From: Pseudomonas viridiflava
Lineage (GTDB): Bacteria; Pseudomonadota; Gammaproteobacteria; Pseudomonadales; Pseudomonadaceae
NCBI RefSeq assembly: GCF_900580865.1
Contig: NZ_UTBZ01000001.1
Location: 434,001-498,000, forward strand
DNA length: 64,000 nucleotides
Direction: 5' to 3'
Part shown: positions 33,608-42,761 of the stretch, piece after piece
Layout of the letters: each line of letters opens with the position of its first letter
Numbering within the stretch: the stretch's first letter is position 1
Position numbers and translations under genes: made by a program
The notes under the pieces: generated by a model
Database searches by the model: none
What the model saw: the letters and a program-made list of their open reading frames with translations, nothing else
Told to the model about the DNA's origin: nothing

Positions 33608-35371
33608 TCAATGCCCCGACGACTCCTTGTGGTTGTCGAGGGTTTCCAGCAGCGCCACCTGCATCCGCGTGTGCACGCGGATGAACCAGCGCCAAAGCAG
33701 CGCCGCTACTGCTGCCGCAACCACGGCGATCAGCACCAGCAACTTGTTGGTCGGCAAAATACTGGCCGACAAGGCTGCCAACAGCAGGAAAATCACCAGC
33801 AGCGAGAGAATCGGGATCACTTCGGAGATCACCCGGCGCACTCGCTGCGTGTGACGCCCGGCCATCTCCGGTTTCACCCCCATTTCAGCCAGCAGCATCG
33901 ATAGCGCCTTGAGCTTGCGATACGCCGCAATCAGGAACGGCAGCGACACCAGCAACGCCCCGCCCCAGATCAACGCCTTCTGCCAGCTCGGATCACTGAT
34001 CCAGTCTTGCAGTGACATCGAGATGCGTTCGGCGAAATACGCGCCGGCGAAGAAGATCGCGATGACCAGTGCCAGATTGACCCCGACCTGCAGCAAGATC
34101 TTGCGAATGATGGAAGCCAGCATCGCGCCCTCGCCTTGCGGCTGGATGCTACGCAGCCATTCGCCGTACATGCCCAGCACACGGCCAAGAGGCCTGGGCA
34201 CCGCCGCAGACAGCTTGATCGACAGCGGATCAGCCGCACGGATCAGATACGGCGTCAGCAGCGTGGTAATCACCGACACAGCCACAGCGACTGGATAAAG
34301 GAAGTTGCTGGTGACCTGCAAGGTCATGCCCAGCGCGGCGATGATGAAGGAAAATTCGCCAATCTGTGACAGTCCCATCCCCACCCGCAGTGAGGTGCGT
34401 CCGTCGTTGCCGGCGATAAACGCCCCGAGGCCGCAGGACAACATCTTGCCCAGCACAACGGCCACGGTGATCACCGCAATCGGCCACGCATATTCGAGAA
34501 GAATCATCGGGTCGAGCATCAGGCCGATGGCAACGAAGAAGATCGCACTGAACAGGTCGCGAACCGGCTCGATCAGGCGCTCGATTTTTAATAATTGCCG
34601 CGACTCGGCCATGATCGCACCGATCAGGAAGGCGCCGAGGACCATGCTGTACTCAAGCTTGACTACCAGCAGGCAGAAGCCGAAACACAGGCCGAGCACA
34701 GTGATCAGCAACATCTCGTTGCTTTCGAATTTGGCCACGTAAGCCAGCAGGCGCGGGACCAGCAGGATGCCGATGACCAGCGCGACGATCATGAACAGCG
34801 ACAGCTTGCCGACCGTGGAAAACACTTCGCCGGAGCTGACCGTACCGCTGACCGCGATGCTCGATAGCAGCGCAATGATGCCGATGCCAAGGATGTCTTC
34901 GACGATCAGTACGCCGAAGATCAACTGCGCAAAGCGCTCGTTTTTCATCTTCAGATCGTTGAGCGCCTTGACGATGATGGTGGTCGAGGAGATCGCCAGA
35001 ATCGCGCCGAGGAATAGCGAATCCATGGTGTTCCAGTCGAACCAGCGGCCGATTTCATAACCGATCCAGATCATCAGGACGATTTCGAGGAACGCCGCAA
35101 TAAACGCCGTGGCGCCGACCTTGAACAGCTTGCGCAGGCTGAACTCGAGGCCAAGGCAGAACATCAGGAAAATCACCCCGAGCTCGGCGAGGGTCTTGAT
35201 GGTTTCTTCGTCGTGGATCAGGCCGAACGGCGGCGTGTGCGGGCCAATGATGAAACCGGCGACGATGTAACCAAGCACCACCGGCTGCTTGAAACGGTGG
35301 AACAACACGGTCACCACACCTGCGACCAACATGATCACTGCCAGGTCCTGAATAAAACTGATGGCATGCAT
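33608..35371 (-). CDS. CPA2-family cation:proton antiporter (KefB/RosB-like)
   Basis: A 587-residue membrane protein. The N-terminal ~390 residues form a Na+/H+ exchanger domain of about 12 helices with GYIVAGFIIGPHTPPF, LGVIFLMFCLGLEFS, LAISSTTIIVKAL and the ion-path segment IVEDILGIGII. Three or four further helices follow (IFFAGAYFAERI, LIWGGALLVSLPFLIA, PILSLLVIFLLLAAL). There is no C-terminal TrkA-N (RCK) domain, so glutathione/NAD gating of Kef type is not expected. AAGGAG precedes the ATG at 35371. Probably K+ or Na+ efflux for pH or osmotic homeostasis. Confidence 0.93.
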   Translation of the reverse strand: MHAISFIQDLAVIMLVAGVVTVLFHRFKQPVVLGYIVAGFIIGPHTPPFGLIHDEETIKTLAELGVIFLMFCLGLEFSLRKLFKVGATAFIAAFLEIVLMIWIGYEIGRWFDWNTMDSLFLGAILAISSTTIIVKALNDLKMKNERFAQLIFGVLIVEDILGIGIIALLSSIAVSGTVSSGEVFSTVGKLSLFMIVALVIGILLVPRLLAYVAKFESNEMLLITVLGLCFGFCLLVVKLEYSMVLGAFLIGAIMAESRQLLKIERLIEPVRDLFSAIFFVAIGLMLDPMILLEYAWPIAVITVAVVLGKMLSCGLGAFIAGNDGRTSLRVGMGLSQIGEFSFIIAALGMTLQVTSNFLYPVAVAVSVITTLLTPYLIRAADPLSIKLSAAVPRPLGRVLGMYGEWLRSIQPQGEGAMLASIIRKILLQVGVNLALVIAIFFAGAYFAERISMSLQDWISDPSWQKALIWGGALLVSLPFLIAAYRKLKALSMLLAEMGVKPEMAGRHTQRVRRVISEVIPILSLLVIFLLLAALSASILPTNKLLVLIAVVAAAVAALLWRWFIRVHTRMQVALLETLDNHKESSGH

Positions 35372-35650
35372 GGCGTGGGCTCCTTGAATGACGAGGCTCG
35401 CGTACAGACGTCAGAAATGTCTGAGCGAGCTAGGTAAAAATCCGCTTTTCGTGTGGGAATTGCCCTTGAGGCGGGCTTTTGCAGGGTAACACCGCGACTT
35501 CCGCCTGGAAGGCGGTGCAATATATGGAAACAGATCGATACCGGCGTGACGGCGGCCAGTCGTTCGGCGTCCCGATAACGGTGCTTTTGAAAAGCGACCA
35601 GGCACCCGCAGAGGTGCTTCCAGCAACCAGCCTTGATCCGTGAGAACGTT

Positions 35651-36133
35651 ATGGAACCCGGAAACGCCCAGCTGTCGATGACGGTACTGATGACCCCCGA
35701 CATGGCCAACTTCTCTGGCAATGTCCACGGCGGTACCCTGCTCAAATACCTCGACGAAGTGGCCTACGCTTGCGCGAGCCGTTATGCCGGCCGCTACGTG
35801 GTAACGCTGTCGGTGGATCAGGTGATTTTCCGCGAGCCGATCCATGTCGGCGAACTGGTGACCTTCCTCGCGTCGGTCAACTACACCGGCAATACCTCGA
35901 TGGAAGTCGGCATCAAAGTCGTGACCGAAAACATCCGCGAGCGCTCGGTGCGCCACACCAACAGCTGCTTCTTCACTATGGTGGCGGTGGACGACCAGCG
36001 CAAACCGGCACCCGTGCCGCCGCTGCAACCGCAGAACAGCGAAGACAAGCGTCGTTATATGCAGGCGCAGCAACGCCGGCAGATTCGTCAGGAGCTGGAA
36101 AAGCGCTATCAGGAGATCAAGGGCGACGCCTGA
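35651..36133 (+). CDS. Acyl-CoA thioesterase (hotdog fold, YciA-like)
   Basis: A 160-residue single-hotdog thioesterase hydrolysing acyl-CoAs. Landmarks are the N-terminal MTPDMANFSGNVHGGTLLKYLDEVAY with the catalytic Asn/Asp region, DQVIFREPIHVGELV, and a charged C-terminal helix (DKRRYMQAQQRRQIRQELEKR). I chose the ATG at 35651; an in-frame TTG at 35633 lies upstream. Cytoplasmic. It is followed by a REPIN with a disrupted arm. Confidence 0.92.
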   Translation: MEPGNAQLSMTVLMTPDMANFSGNVHGGTLLKYLDEVAYACASRYAGRYVVTLSVDQVIFREPIHVGELVTFLASVNYTGNTSMEVGIKVVTENIRERSVRHTNSCFFTMVAVDDQRKPAPVPPLQPQNSEDKRRYMQAQQRRQIRQELEKRYQEIKGDA

Positions 36134-36155
36134 TCTTTGTAGCGCTCAGACCTCT

Positions 36156-36227
36156 TTCGCGAGCAGGTCGAATCGTCGCTCCCACAGATGAATGCATTTC
36201 AAGTGTGGGAGCGAGCCTGCTCGCGAA
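36156..36227. repeat. REPIN with a disrupted left arm
   Basis: The right arm (36204-36227) is canonical. The left arm (36156-36186) reads TTCGCGAGCAGG, then a 7-bp longer middle, then TCGCTCCCACA, so it is 31 rather than 24 bases and cannot pair perfectly. It lies between convergent genes. Confidence 0.85.
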
Positions 36228-36243
36228 TGGGGGCAACGCGGTC

Positions 36244-37116
36244 TTAAAGACTGATTGCAGTAGCCTCGAACTTCACTCGCGGATGCGCTATCCGATCCTG
36301 CGCCCGCACCAGTTGCAGCTCATAACTGGCGCAAGCCTGAGTTTCCAGCAACACCTCATGCACCGCCGCCGCCGTGAATTCAAACGCCGCCACCAGACTG
36401 TCGCCCAGCAGCACCCGCGCCAGAAACAGACCGGACGTCAGATCGCCCACGCCCACCGGCTGACGCGGAAACGCCAGCAGCGGACGGCGTAGATGCCAAC
36501 TGCCGTCGGCCGTCACCAACAACATCTCGAAGCCATCGGCCGGTTTGCCCGGATAATCCAGATGCTTGACCAGCACGACTTTCGGCCCGCGCGCCAGCAG
36601 CGCCCGCGCCATCGCCAGACAGTCGAACAACGACTGCGGCTTGCGCCCGGAGAAGCTGTCCAGCTCCAACTGGTTCGGACACATGATGTCCGCCACGGCC
36701 GCCGCCTCTTCCAGCAGGAAGTCACTGACTTCGGTCGGCACGCTGCAACCCTTCTCGGGGTGACCCATCACCGGATCACACAGATACAACGCCTTCGGAT
36801 TGACCGACTTGATGCGCTCCACGCCACTGAGAATCGCCCGGCCCTGCGCCGCGCTGCCGAGGTAACCGGACAGAACTGCGTCGCAGTTGCCCAGCTCGCC
36901 AATCGCCGCGATGCCCTCGACCAGCTCGGGAATCTGCTGCGGCGCCAGCACTTCGCCGGCCCACTGGCCGTACTGGGTGTGGTTGGAAAACTGCACAGTG
37001 TTCAGCGGCCAGACATTGACCCCGACCCGCTGCATCGGAAAAACCGCGGCGCTGTTGCCGGCGTGGCCGAACACCACATGGGACTGAATGGCGAGCAGAT
37101 GAGGCGTACGTTTCAT
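36244..37116 (-). CDS. pdxY: Pyridoxal kinase PdxY
   Basis: A 290-residue ribokinase-family kinase phosphorylating pyridoxal in the PLP salvage pathway. The typical N-terminus is [44 protein letters not shown]. The middle contains CDPVMG and [12 protein letters not shown], and the catalytic segment is [15 protein letters not shown]. The frame is open far upstream (to 37581), but the ATG at 37116 with ACGGA upstream gives the normal family length. It is transcribed alone; the divergent DUF3301 gene starts 111 bp away. Confidence 0.95.
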   Translation of the reverse strand: MKRTPHLLAIQSHVVFGHAGNSAAVFPMQRVGVNVWPLNTVQFSNHTQYGQWAGEVLAPQQIPELVEGIAAIGELGNCDAVLSGYLGSAAQGRAILSGVERIKSVNPKALYLCDPVMGHPEKGCSVPTEVSDFLLEEAAAVADIMCPNQLELDSFSGRKPQSLFDCLAMARALLARGPKVVLVKHLDYPGKPADGFEMLLVTADGSWHLRRPLLAFPRQPVGVGDLTSGLFLARVLLGDSLVAAFEFTAAAVHEVLLETQACASYELQLVRAQDRIAHPRVKFEATAISL

Positions 37117-37227
37117 TCGGGTCATTCCGTAAAACGATTGAAATTCAAGCCGCGCAGTATGCGACGAAACGCAGCCTGTACGACAGACCGGCGACGCAGT
37201 TAAGCTGACGCTATCTTTTGGAGTTCG

Positions 37228-37647
37228 ATGTTGATGCTGACCCTGGAAAACATCTTTGTGCTGATGCTGTTCGCCGCTGCCGGCGCCTGGCTGTGGCACA
37301 ACCACGGCTTGCGTGAACGTGCACTGGAGCGGGTCAAACAGCATTGTCTGAACGTGCGGGTCGAGCTGCTTGACGGCAACGTTGCCCTGAAGAAGATCGG
37401 TTTCATCAAGGACGCCAACGGTCGCCGACGACTGGCGCGGGTGTACAACTTCGAGTTCACCGTGACCGGCGAAACCCGCCATAACGGCACCATCACCCAG
37501 TTTGGCGCACACAGTGCGCAAATCGAGCTGGCACCCTACCCGGCACCGTTCGATGACACGCCGCCGGTGGTTGAGGTGCACAAGCCGCGCGCGGAAGTCA
37601 TCGAGCTAAGCCAGTGGCGCCAGGAACACACCAAATGGAAGCCCTGA
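37228..37647 (+). CDS. DUF3301-domain membrane-anchored protein
   Basis: A 139-residue protein with one N-terminal transmembrane helix ([21 protein letters not shown]) and a basic/aromatic cytoplasmic domain ([48 protein letters not shown]), matching the proteobacterial DUF3301 family of unknown function. ATG at 37228 follows TTTGGAG closely; ATG 37234 is also possible. A REP-like repeat separates it from the convergent CobW-type gene. Confidence 0.88.
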   Translation: MLMLTLENIFVLMLFAAAGAWLWHNHGLRERALERVKQHCLNVRVELLDGNVALKKIGFIKDANGRRRLARVYNFEFTVTGETRHNGTITQFGAHSAQIELAPYPAPFDDTPPVVEVHKPRAEVIELSQWRQEHTKWKP

Positions 37648-37653
37648 CAGCCA

Positions 37654-37687
37654 TGTAGGAGCTGCCGAAGGCTGCGATCTTTTGATC
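37654..37687. repeat. Single REP-like element (AGGAGCTGCCGAAGGCTGCG family)
   Basis: One arm of the repeat also seen at 11822-11918 and 47980-48071, ending in ATCTTTTGATC directly against the stop codon of the CobW-like gene. Confidence 0.8.
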
Positions 37688-38653
37688 TTAACCCTCCCGG
37701 CACCCCGACAACCCTCTCTGCAGCACCTCAACATCCTGCGCATCACTGAAGATCAGCTCGATGCGCGAATCTTTCCGCCATTCACTGGCCTGCCAACTCA
37801 GCTCGGCATTATCCAGGGCATTCGCAGACACCCAGCCATCCGCACTGTGGATAACCAGTTTCGCTCTCTTGCAATTGAGGCTGGTGAGCCATTCAGCAAT
37901 GCGTTGCTTGTCGAACGTCTGACTCGGATGCCAACGCCAGCCAATGCTCCAGCCTCCCTCCTGTGCCTGACTCAGACACATCGGCAGCGTCGGATCAGTC
38001 CAGACTGCCGGCATTTGTCCCATTCCCTTGGGCACGGCCAGGTGATCCACGCCACTGATCGCTTTCGCAGCCACACCCGGCAGTTCGCTAAGCGGTAATC
38101 GCGCCTGTTGCGTCCAGATCAGCCTGACTGGCGGCAACTGGCTAGTGATTTGCGCTCGGGCAGTTTCATCAAGGTTCTCTGCTTTATTCAGCAACAACAA
38201 GCCAGCACTGGCCAAAGTTGCCTGTTGCGCTGCCGGCAATGCTCTCCCCGCTTCAAGCGCCTGAGCATCCAGCACCAGCACACACGGCTGAACCGCCAGC
38301 ACGCCCAACCAGGGTGTCTCGTTCAATTGCTTGAGCAATTGCGCCGGATGCCCCAACCCGGACGGTTCGATGAACAGCCGATCAGGCTTCGCCTTGCGCA
38401 GTAACCGCCCCAGGCCAATCTGAAACGGCGCGCCGTTGACACAACAAAGGCAGCCACCGGCCACTTCGCCCAGTGCGATACCATCGGCGTCACTGGTCAA
38501 CAGGGCGGCGTCGAGACCAATCTGGCCGAACTCATTGATCAGCACCGCCCAACGCTCGCCTTCGGGACGCTGGGCCATGAGTTGGCGAATCAGGCTGGTC
38601 TTGCCGGCGCCCAAAGGGCCAGCAATGACATGGGTAGGAATGTTCTGCAACAT
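37688..38653 (-). CDS. CobW/COG0523-family GTP-binding metallochaperone (YjiA-like)
   Basis: A 321-residue G3E GTPase. The P-loop is IAGPLGAGKTSLI, the metal-binding signature is GGCLCCVNG (CxCC), the Walker B region is LFIEPSGLGHP, and the base-recognition segment is LLLNKAENL. The C-terminal domain is divergent. COG0523 proteins deliver or sequester zinc for client enzymes. I chose ATG 38653 over an in-frame start at 38680. It is one of two COG0523 genes in this island; the other (zigA) lies 1 kb away and is more clearly Zur-linked. No Zur-like box is visible in the 29-bp gap to the divergent gene. Confidence 0.9.
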   Translation of the reverse strand: MLQNIPTHVIAGPLGAGKTSLIRQLMAQRPEGERWAVLINEFGQIGLDAALLTSDADGIALGEVAGGCLCCVNGAPFQIGLGRLLRKAKPDRLFIEPSGLGHPAQLLKQLNETPWLGVLAVQPCVLVLDAQALEAGRALPAAQQATLASAGLLLLNKAENLDETARAQITSQLPPVRLIWTQQARLPLSELPGVAAKAISGVDHLAVPKGMGQMPAVWTDPTLPMCLSQAQEGGWSIGWRWHPSQTFDKQRIAEWLTSLNCKRAKLVIHSADGWVSANALDNAELSWQASEWRKDSRIELIFSDAQDVEVLQRGLSGCREG

Positions 38654-38682
38654 GGCCGGGAGCTTTCTTGGGAGATTCAAAG

Positions 38683-39039
38683 ATGCGTTGGATGGGATGG
38701 TCGTTGCTGTTGGCGCTGCTGTCGAGCGAAGCGTGGGCTCAGGCCTGTGTCGTGCACAGTCAGGGTGAGCGGCTCGACGTCAAAGTCTGTCAGCAGAACC
38801 GCAATATCCCGGAGAAACTGTTCAACGACGGTTTCTGCCAGCCAACGCTGGCCGGGCAAAAAGTCGAAGTGCAATACGTCGATCAGTGCCCGAGCGGTGC
38901 GTTTGGCGTGTGCAGCAACGCGCAAGTCGCCAATATGCCTTATCGCCAGGACATCCACTATTACGGCGTGGCCACGGACGCGGCATATCTGAAACCGTAT
39001 TGCGAAGGCCAGAGCCAGGGTTCGTGGCTCAAGCCTTGA
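38683..39039 (+). CDS. Small secreted cysteine-containing protein of unknown function (118 aa)
   Basis: A signal peptide is visible at residues 1-19 (MRWMGWSLLLALLSSEAWA), followed by a ~100-residue mature domain with seven cysteines (QACVVHSQGE, VKVCQQN, GFCQP, DQCPSG, GVCSNA, PYCEG). It is therefore likely to be a periplasmic or secreted disulfide-bonded protein. ATG 38683 follows GGGAGA. I do not recognise the family. It is divergent from the CobW gene and convergent with the DUF1826 gene, so it sits in the middle of the metal-homeostasis island; a link to zinc is inference only. Confidence 0.8.
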   Translation: MRWMGWSLLLALLSSEAWAQACVVHSQGERLDVKVCQQNRNIPEKLFNDGFCQPTLAGQKVEVQYVDQCPSGAFGVCSNAQVANMPYRQDIHYYGVATDAAYLKPYCEGQSQGSWLKP

Positions 39040-39043
39040 GGCA

Positions 39044-39688
39044 TTAGCCGAGCCAGTCGAGAGTCAGTATCAATCGACGCTCTCCCGCGTCCGGTTGCGG
39101 CGAGCGGTGAATCAAACCGAAGCCTTCATTGCCGTGCCATTTCTCGCCTTTCAATAGCGCGACGTCGCCGCTACTCAGTTGCTCGATTGGCGCTCGAGGT
39201 TCGGCATTGGCCTGCCCCAGCTGACTGCGATCCATCGCGCCTTCCTTGAGCCATTGACTGCCGACGCCGGCGTAGGTGGTGATCAGCCGCACTGGCACGT
39301 GATCGACGTGGAAACGTGGGCACATGGCTTTATCGAGCACCCGCAGGCGCAGTCCGATTCGCCTGGCGCCCAGCAAACAGGCGAAGGCGCTGACCAGCCA
39401 TTTCAGGTCGGCGATGAAAGCCTCGTAGCCTTCCACGTCACGGAAGCCTGACGCCAGGCCGGTGAGATCAGCCTCGGTGTCCTCATCCGTCATTTCGAGG
39501 CACAACGATTCAGCCAAGGGCTCATTAAGCGACAGCAGCAACTCGGCGAATTCGCTGATGTGCAACGGCAGTTGGCGCTGCCAGACGGCGAGGTTGGTGT
39601 CGTCATCGAGAATACGCGTCAGCGTTTTGGGCGTCGGGCCTTGATGCTGATGGCGGGTGCGGTTTTGCTGCAATTTGAGGGCAAGCAT
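39044..39688 (-). CDS. DUF1826-domain protein, probable zinc-starvation partner of ZigA
   Basis: A 214-residue protein of the DUF1826 family. The central CPRFHVDHVPVRLITTYAG has an H-x-D pair followed later by a His (EKWHGNEGFGLIHRSP), reminiscent of the Fe(II)/2-oxoglutarate dioxygenase facial triad; that reading is inference. Start ATG 39688 overlaps the ZigA stop codon by one base, so the two are an operon. DUF1826 genes are commonly placed beside COG0523 GTPases. No signal peptide: cytoplasmic. Confidence 0.85.
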   Translation of the reverse strand: MLALKLQQNRTRHQHQGPTPKTLTRILDDDTNLAVWQRQLPLHISEFAELLLSLNEPLAESLCLEMTDEDTEADLTGLASGFRDVEGYEAFIADLKWLVSAFACLLGARRIGLRLRVLDKAMCPRFHVDHVPVRLITTYAGVGSQWLKEGAMDRSQLGQANAEPRAPIEQLSSGDVALLKGEKWHGNEGFGLIHRSPQPDAGERRLILTLDWLG

Positions 39689-40893
39689 CAGGCAGCCTCT
39701 TCGTGCCAAGGGCCAAAGGGATCCGGTAGCGCACGCCAGCCTTCTACACCGAGCGCCATCTCCTCATCGGTAAGCAGACACTCATCCAGTTCGACCGAGA
39801 GCTGTAGGAAATCGATGTTCTGACCGATGAACACCAGCTCCTGGCGGCAGTCTCCTACGCTCGGCGTCCAGTTTTCCATGATGGCTGCGGTGCTTTCCTG
39901 ATCTTGTGGCCACTGATCCTTCGGCACAAAACGCCACCAGCGTCCCGCAAAACCATGGCGCATCAACCCACCGGCCTGCGACCAGCTGCCGGCATCGGTG
40001 GGTTTGCTTGCGAGCCAGAAGAAGCCTTTGGAGCGCAGCAGTTTGCCGTTTAGCCATGGACGGTCAATGAAGCTGAAGAAGCGTTGCGGATGAAACGGAC
40101 GACGCGCGCGGTACGCGGTTGAAGCGATGCCGTACTCGTCTGTTTCCGGCACGTGTCCACCGCGCAGCTCTTGCAGCCAACCCGGCGCTTGCGCGGCTTT
40201 CTCGAAGTCAAACCGACCCGTATTGAGGATTTTTTCCAGCGGCACCTCGCCCATCACCATCGGGATGATTTCGGCCTGAGCGTTGAGACGCTTGAGGATG
40301 GCCATCAGTTCTTCGCGCTGGCTTTGGCTGATCAGGTCGATCTTGCTGATCAACAGCACATCGGCGAATTCAATTTGTTCGATCAACAGATCGGTGATCG
40401 ATCGTTCGTCCTCTTCGCCGAGGATCTCCCCACGGGAGGCGAGACTCTCTGCCGCGTGGTAGTCCGGCAGGAAATTCAAGCCGTCGACTACAGTGACCAT
40501 GGTGTCGAGACGCGCAATGTCGGAGAGGCTTTGGCCCTGCTCATCGCGGAAGGTAAAGGTTTCTGCCACGGGCAATGGTTCGGAAATGCCGGTGGATTCG
40601 ATCAGCAAATAATCGAAACGTCCTTCACGGGCGAGCTTGCTGACTTCCTCCAACAAATCTTCCCGTAACGTACAGCAGATACAGCCGTTACTCATTTCGA
40701 CGATTTTTTCTTCTGCGCGATTTAAGCTGACATCACGCTGGACTTCGCTGCCATCGATGTTGATCTCGCTCATATCATTGACGATCACAGCGACGCGCAA
40801 GCCCTTTCGATTACGTAGTACGTAATTTAAAAGTGTACTTTTTCCAGCGCCCAAAAATCCTGAAAGTACGGTGACGGGCAATTTGGATGACAT
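39688..40893 (-). CDS. zigA: ZigA-type zinc metallochaperone GTPase (COG0523)
   Basis: A 401-residue G3E GTPase: P-loop [13 protein letters not shown], metal-binding signature [37 protein letters not shown], and a C-terminal CobW_C domain ending in an acidic/His region ([12 protein letters not shown]). ZigA-type proteins are induced under zinc limitation and supply zinc to enzymes such as histidine ammonia-lyase. A perfect Zur-like palindrome lies 118 bp upstream of the start (41011-41023) and may serve this gene, the divergent secreted-protein gene, or both. It forms an operon with DUF1826. Confidence 0.93.
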   Translation of the reverse strand: MSSKLPVTVLSGFLGAGKSTLLNYVLRNRKGLRVAVIVNDMSEINIDGSEVQRDVSLNRAEEKIVEMSNGCICCTLREDLLEEVSKLAREGRFDYLLIESTGISEPLPVAETFTFRDEQGQSLSDIARLDTMVTVVDGLNFLPDYHAAESLASRGEILGEEDERSITDLLIEQIEFADVLLISKIDLISQSQREELMAILKRLNAQAEIIPMVMGEVPLEKILNTGRFDFEKAAQAPGWLQELRGGHVPETDEYGIASTAYRARRPFHPQRFFSFIDRPWLNGKLLRSKGFFWLASKPTDAGSWSQAGGLMRHGFAGRWWRFVPKDQWPQDQESTAAIMENWTPSVGDCRQELVFIGQNIDFLQLSVELDECLLTDEEMALGVEGWRALPDPFGPWHEEAA

Positions 40894-41010
40894 TGGATAA
40901 TCCTCATAGGAGGGCAGCCGATTGGCGCTTTTGCTAGCGCTTTGGCGTTTTGGTACCTCATACGAAGTAAACGCTTGAAATCGGCCCGCTCAGACTCAGT
41001 TGATATTTAT

Positions 41011-41023
41011 GTTATAGTATAAC
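41011..41023. promoter_or_regulatory. Zur box GTTATAGTATAAC
   Basis: A perfect 6-1-6 palindrome, the strongest of three GTTA-N5-TAAC sites in the window. It lies between zigA (minus strand) and the secreted-protein gene at 41104 (plus strand). Pseudomonad Zur sites have this AT-rich GTTATA/TATAAC form. Confidence 0.8.
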
Positions 41024-41103
41024 AACACAAATAAACCAGCCCCGCTCTTGTTCTTAGCGATAAACAGCAGGAAGCTGAGCCAGCCTCACACCCGGAATTG
41101 GTA

Positions 41104-41481
41104 ATGAAAACTGTATTGAAATGCTGGTTTTTGAGCCTTGGATTGCTGGTTGCTGATAATGCGTGGGCGCAGCTACCGGCGCTCGCGAGCTGTACACGCA
41201 GCGCTAACTTACTGGCGTGCGTAGATGCCGAGGGCAACGCTTATAGCGTCAACACGGTCGGCAACACGCTTTATCTGCGCGGATTTGAAAAGGCGGGCCA
41301 GCGTTATTGGGCACAAACCAACAGCCGTTTTGGTCAACTGACGTTCTTCACCGGCATCGCCTCCGATGGGGAGGCCTGGGTCGGCTACACCCGCCGCGTC
41401 GGCTGGACTACCATCAATCGCTTCTCCAGCTCCGGCGGCAGTAGCGCGAAATTCACTTGCAGCCGGATTGCTGGCTGCTAG
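41104..41481 (+). CDS. Small secreted protein of unknown function downstream of a Zur box (125 aa)
   Basis: A signal peptide is visible at residues 1-22 (VLKCWFLSLGLLVADNAWA). The mature part has four cysteines (ASCTRS, LLACVD, FTCSRIAGC), a small beta-rich aromatic core (VGNTLYLRGFEKAGQRYWAQ) and a Ser/Gly-rich tail (SSSGGSSAK). I do not recognise the family. The Zur-like palindrome ends 80 bp before the start, so zinc-starvation induction is likely. ATG 41104 is preferred to the in-frame TTG at 41098. Its stop codon overlaps the stop of the convergent amidase gene (41478-41481). Confidence 0.78.
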   Translation: MKTVLKCWFLSLGLLVADNAWAQLPALASCTRSANLLACVDAEGNAYSVNTVGNTLYLRGFEKAGQRYWAQTNSRFGQLTFFTGIASDGEAWVGYTRRVGWTTINRFSSSGGSSAKFTCSRIAGC

Positions 41482-42677
41482 GCCTGCGCTTTGCGTTGCT
41501 GCTGCCAGGCGAGATAGCTGTCGATCGGTGGATTTTTCTCGAAGTAACGCTGCAATCCCTCAAACAAACCATCCGCCACGGCCTGCTGATGCCGCATCGT
41601 GACCAGACGCTGACTGTCACGCGCATTGGAAATGAAGCCGGTTTCCACCAGAATTGACGGCACATCGGGCGATTTCAACACGGCGAATCCGGCCTGTTCC
41701 ACGCGCTTCTGATGCAGGGTGGTGATGCCGGCCAGACTGCCTAGCACCGTATTACCCAGTTGCAGGCTGGCGGCAATCGTTGCATTCATCGACATGTCGA
41801 GAATCACCCCGGCGAGCATCGGGTCCTTATCCTTCAGATTGAGCAGACTGGAGGAGCCAAGCAGATCCGCGCCGTTCTCCCGCTGCGCCATGAAACGTGC
41901 CGTCGCCGACGTCGCACCACCTTCCGATAGACAATAGACCGACGCGCCTGAAGCTGTCAGACGTGGCGCAGCATCGGCGTGCACCGAGATAAACATGTCT
42001 GCCTTGTGCCGGCGGGCGATCTCCACGCGCTTGCGCAAAGGCACGAAGAAGTCGTCATTGCGCACCAGTTTTACGTCGAAGCCTTTCTCTTTTTTCAAAC
42101 GCTTGGCGAGCAATTGTGCGATGGAAAGCACCACATCCTTTTCTCTTTCACCCTTGGCGCCGACCGCACCGGGATCTTTCCCGCCGTGTCCTGGGTCGAC
42201 GACAACGATGATGTCGCGCTTCGGATGAGCGCCAACCCTGGGTGTTTCACGTGGAACCATTGGTGATGTGGGTGCCGTTTTTGCGCTGACTAAATCCAGA
42301 ACAAGCCGATGCCTCTGTCCATCCTGCGGCGCCAATAGAAAGCTGTTCAGCAGCACTGGACTGCTTAAATCGAGAACAATCCGCGTGTTTCCCTGACCAA
42401 AAGGCCCGGATCGAATCGAACGAATCACCGTGCCACTGAGCGCCAACTGACTGAAGTCACTGCTCAGACTCGCACCGGCTACATCGACAATCAGCCGTTC
42501 CGGAGCGCTGAGCGTGAAGGTTTTAAAGCGTACGGGCCCGCTCAAATCGAAGACCAATCGTAGCTTTTCATCCGAACGCCAAAGCCGCGCTTTACCAATT
42601 TGTGTAGCCGACGCGCTGAAGGGCAAAGCGAAAGCCGCGCAGGCCAGAATCAGATTGAGCACGTGACGTCGACGCAT
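41478..42677 (-). CDS. amiA: N-acetylmuramoyl-L-alanine amidase (AmiA/B/C family, AMIN domain)
   Basis: A 399-residue periplasmic zinc amidase that cleaves peptidoglycan cross-bridges during cell separation. It has a signal peptide (LNLILACAAFALPFSASA), an AMIN domain at residues ~30-130 that targets peptidoglycan, and an Amidase_3 catalytic domain from ~155 (VVVDPGHGGKDPGAVG, SVHADA, SILVETGFISN). Pseudomonads carry another amidase elsewhere; this one sits by the zinc-starvation genes and shares the divergent region holding the Zur-like box at 42718-42730 with folE2. A parS-like sequence is embedded at 42243-42258. Confidence 0.93.
   Translation of the reverse strand: MRRRHVLNLILACAAFALPFSASATQIGKARLWRSDEKLRLVFDLSGPVRFKTFTLSAPERLIVDVAGASLSSDFSQLALSGTVIRSIRSGPFGQGNTRIVLDLSSPVLLNSFLLAPQDGQRHRLVLDLVSAKTAPTSPMVPRETPRVGAHPKRDIIVVVDPGHGGKDPGAVGAKGEREKDVVLSIAQLLAKRLKKEKGFDVKLVRNDDFFVPLRKRVEIARRHKADMFISVHADAAPRLTASGASVYCLSEGGATSATARFMAQRENGADLLGSSSLLNLKDKDPMLAGVILDMSMNATIAASLQLGNTVLGSLAGITTLHQKRVEQAGFAVLKSPDVPSILVETGFISNARDSQRLVTMRHQQAVADGLFEGLQRYFEKNPPIDSYLAWQQQRKAQA
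42243..42258. other. parS-like site inside amiA
   Basis: TGTTTCACGTGGAACC: one arm is the universal parS arm (TGTTTCACG), the other the Pseudomonas-type arm (CGTGGAAC). ParB/Spo0J binds such 16-mers near the replication origin. It encodes VPRET in the amidase linker. Confidence 0.6.
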
Positions 42678-42717
42678 ATGAAAACCCGTTCATGAAAAAG
42701 ACATCGTGATTTGAATT

Positions 42718-42730
42718 GTTATAATGTAAC
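42718..42730. promoter_or_regulatory. Zur box GTTATAATGTAAC
   Basis: A near-palindrome (GTTATA-A-TGTAAC) 32 bp before the folE2 ATG and 41 bp before the divergent amiA ATG, positioned to repress both. Same 13-bp form as at 41011 and 57547. Confidence 0.78.
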
Positions 42731-42761
42731 ATCTATTTCAATCAACACGATGGTCCCGAAC

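Noticed and set aside
37846..37854. Single exact DnaA box (TGTGGATAA) within the CobW gene
   Set aside because: An isolated 9-mer is expected by chance in a genome; no neighbouring boxes or AT-rich unwinding element.
39294..39310. CACGTG core near 39299 considered as parS
   Set aside because: Flanks (GGCACGTGAT) do not match the GTTCCACGTGGAAC arms.
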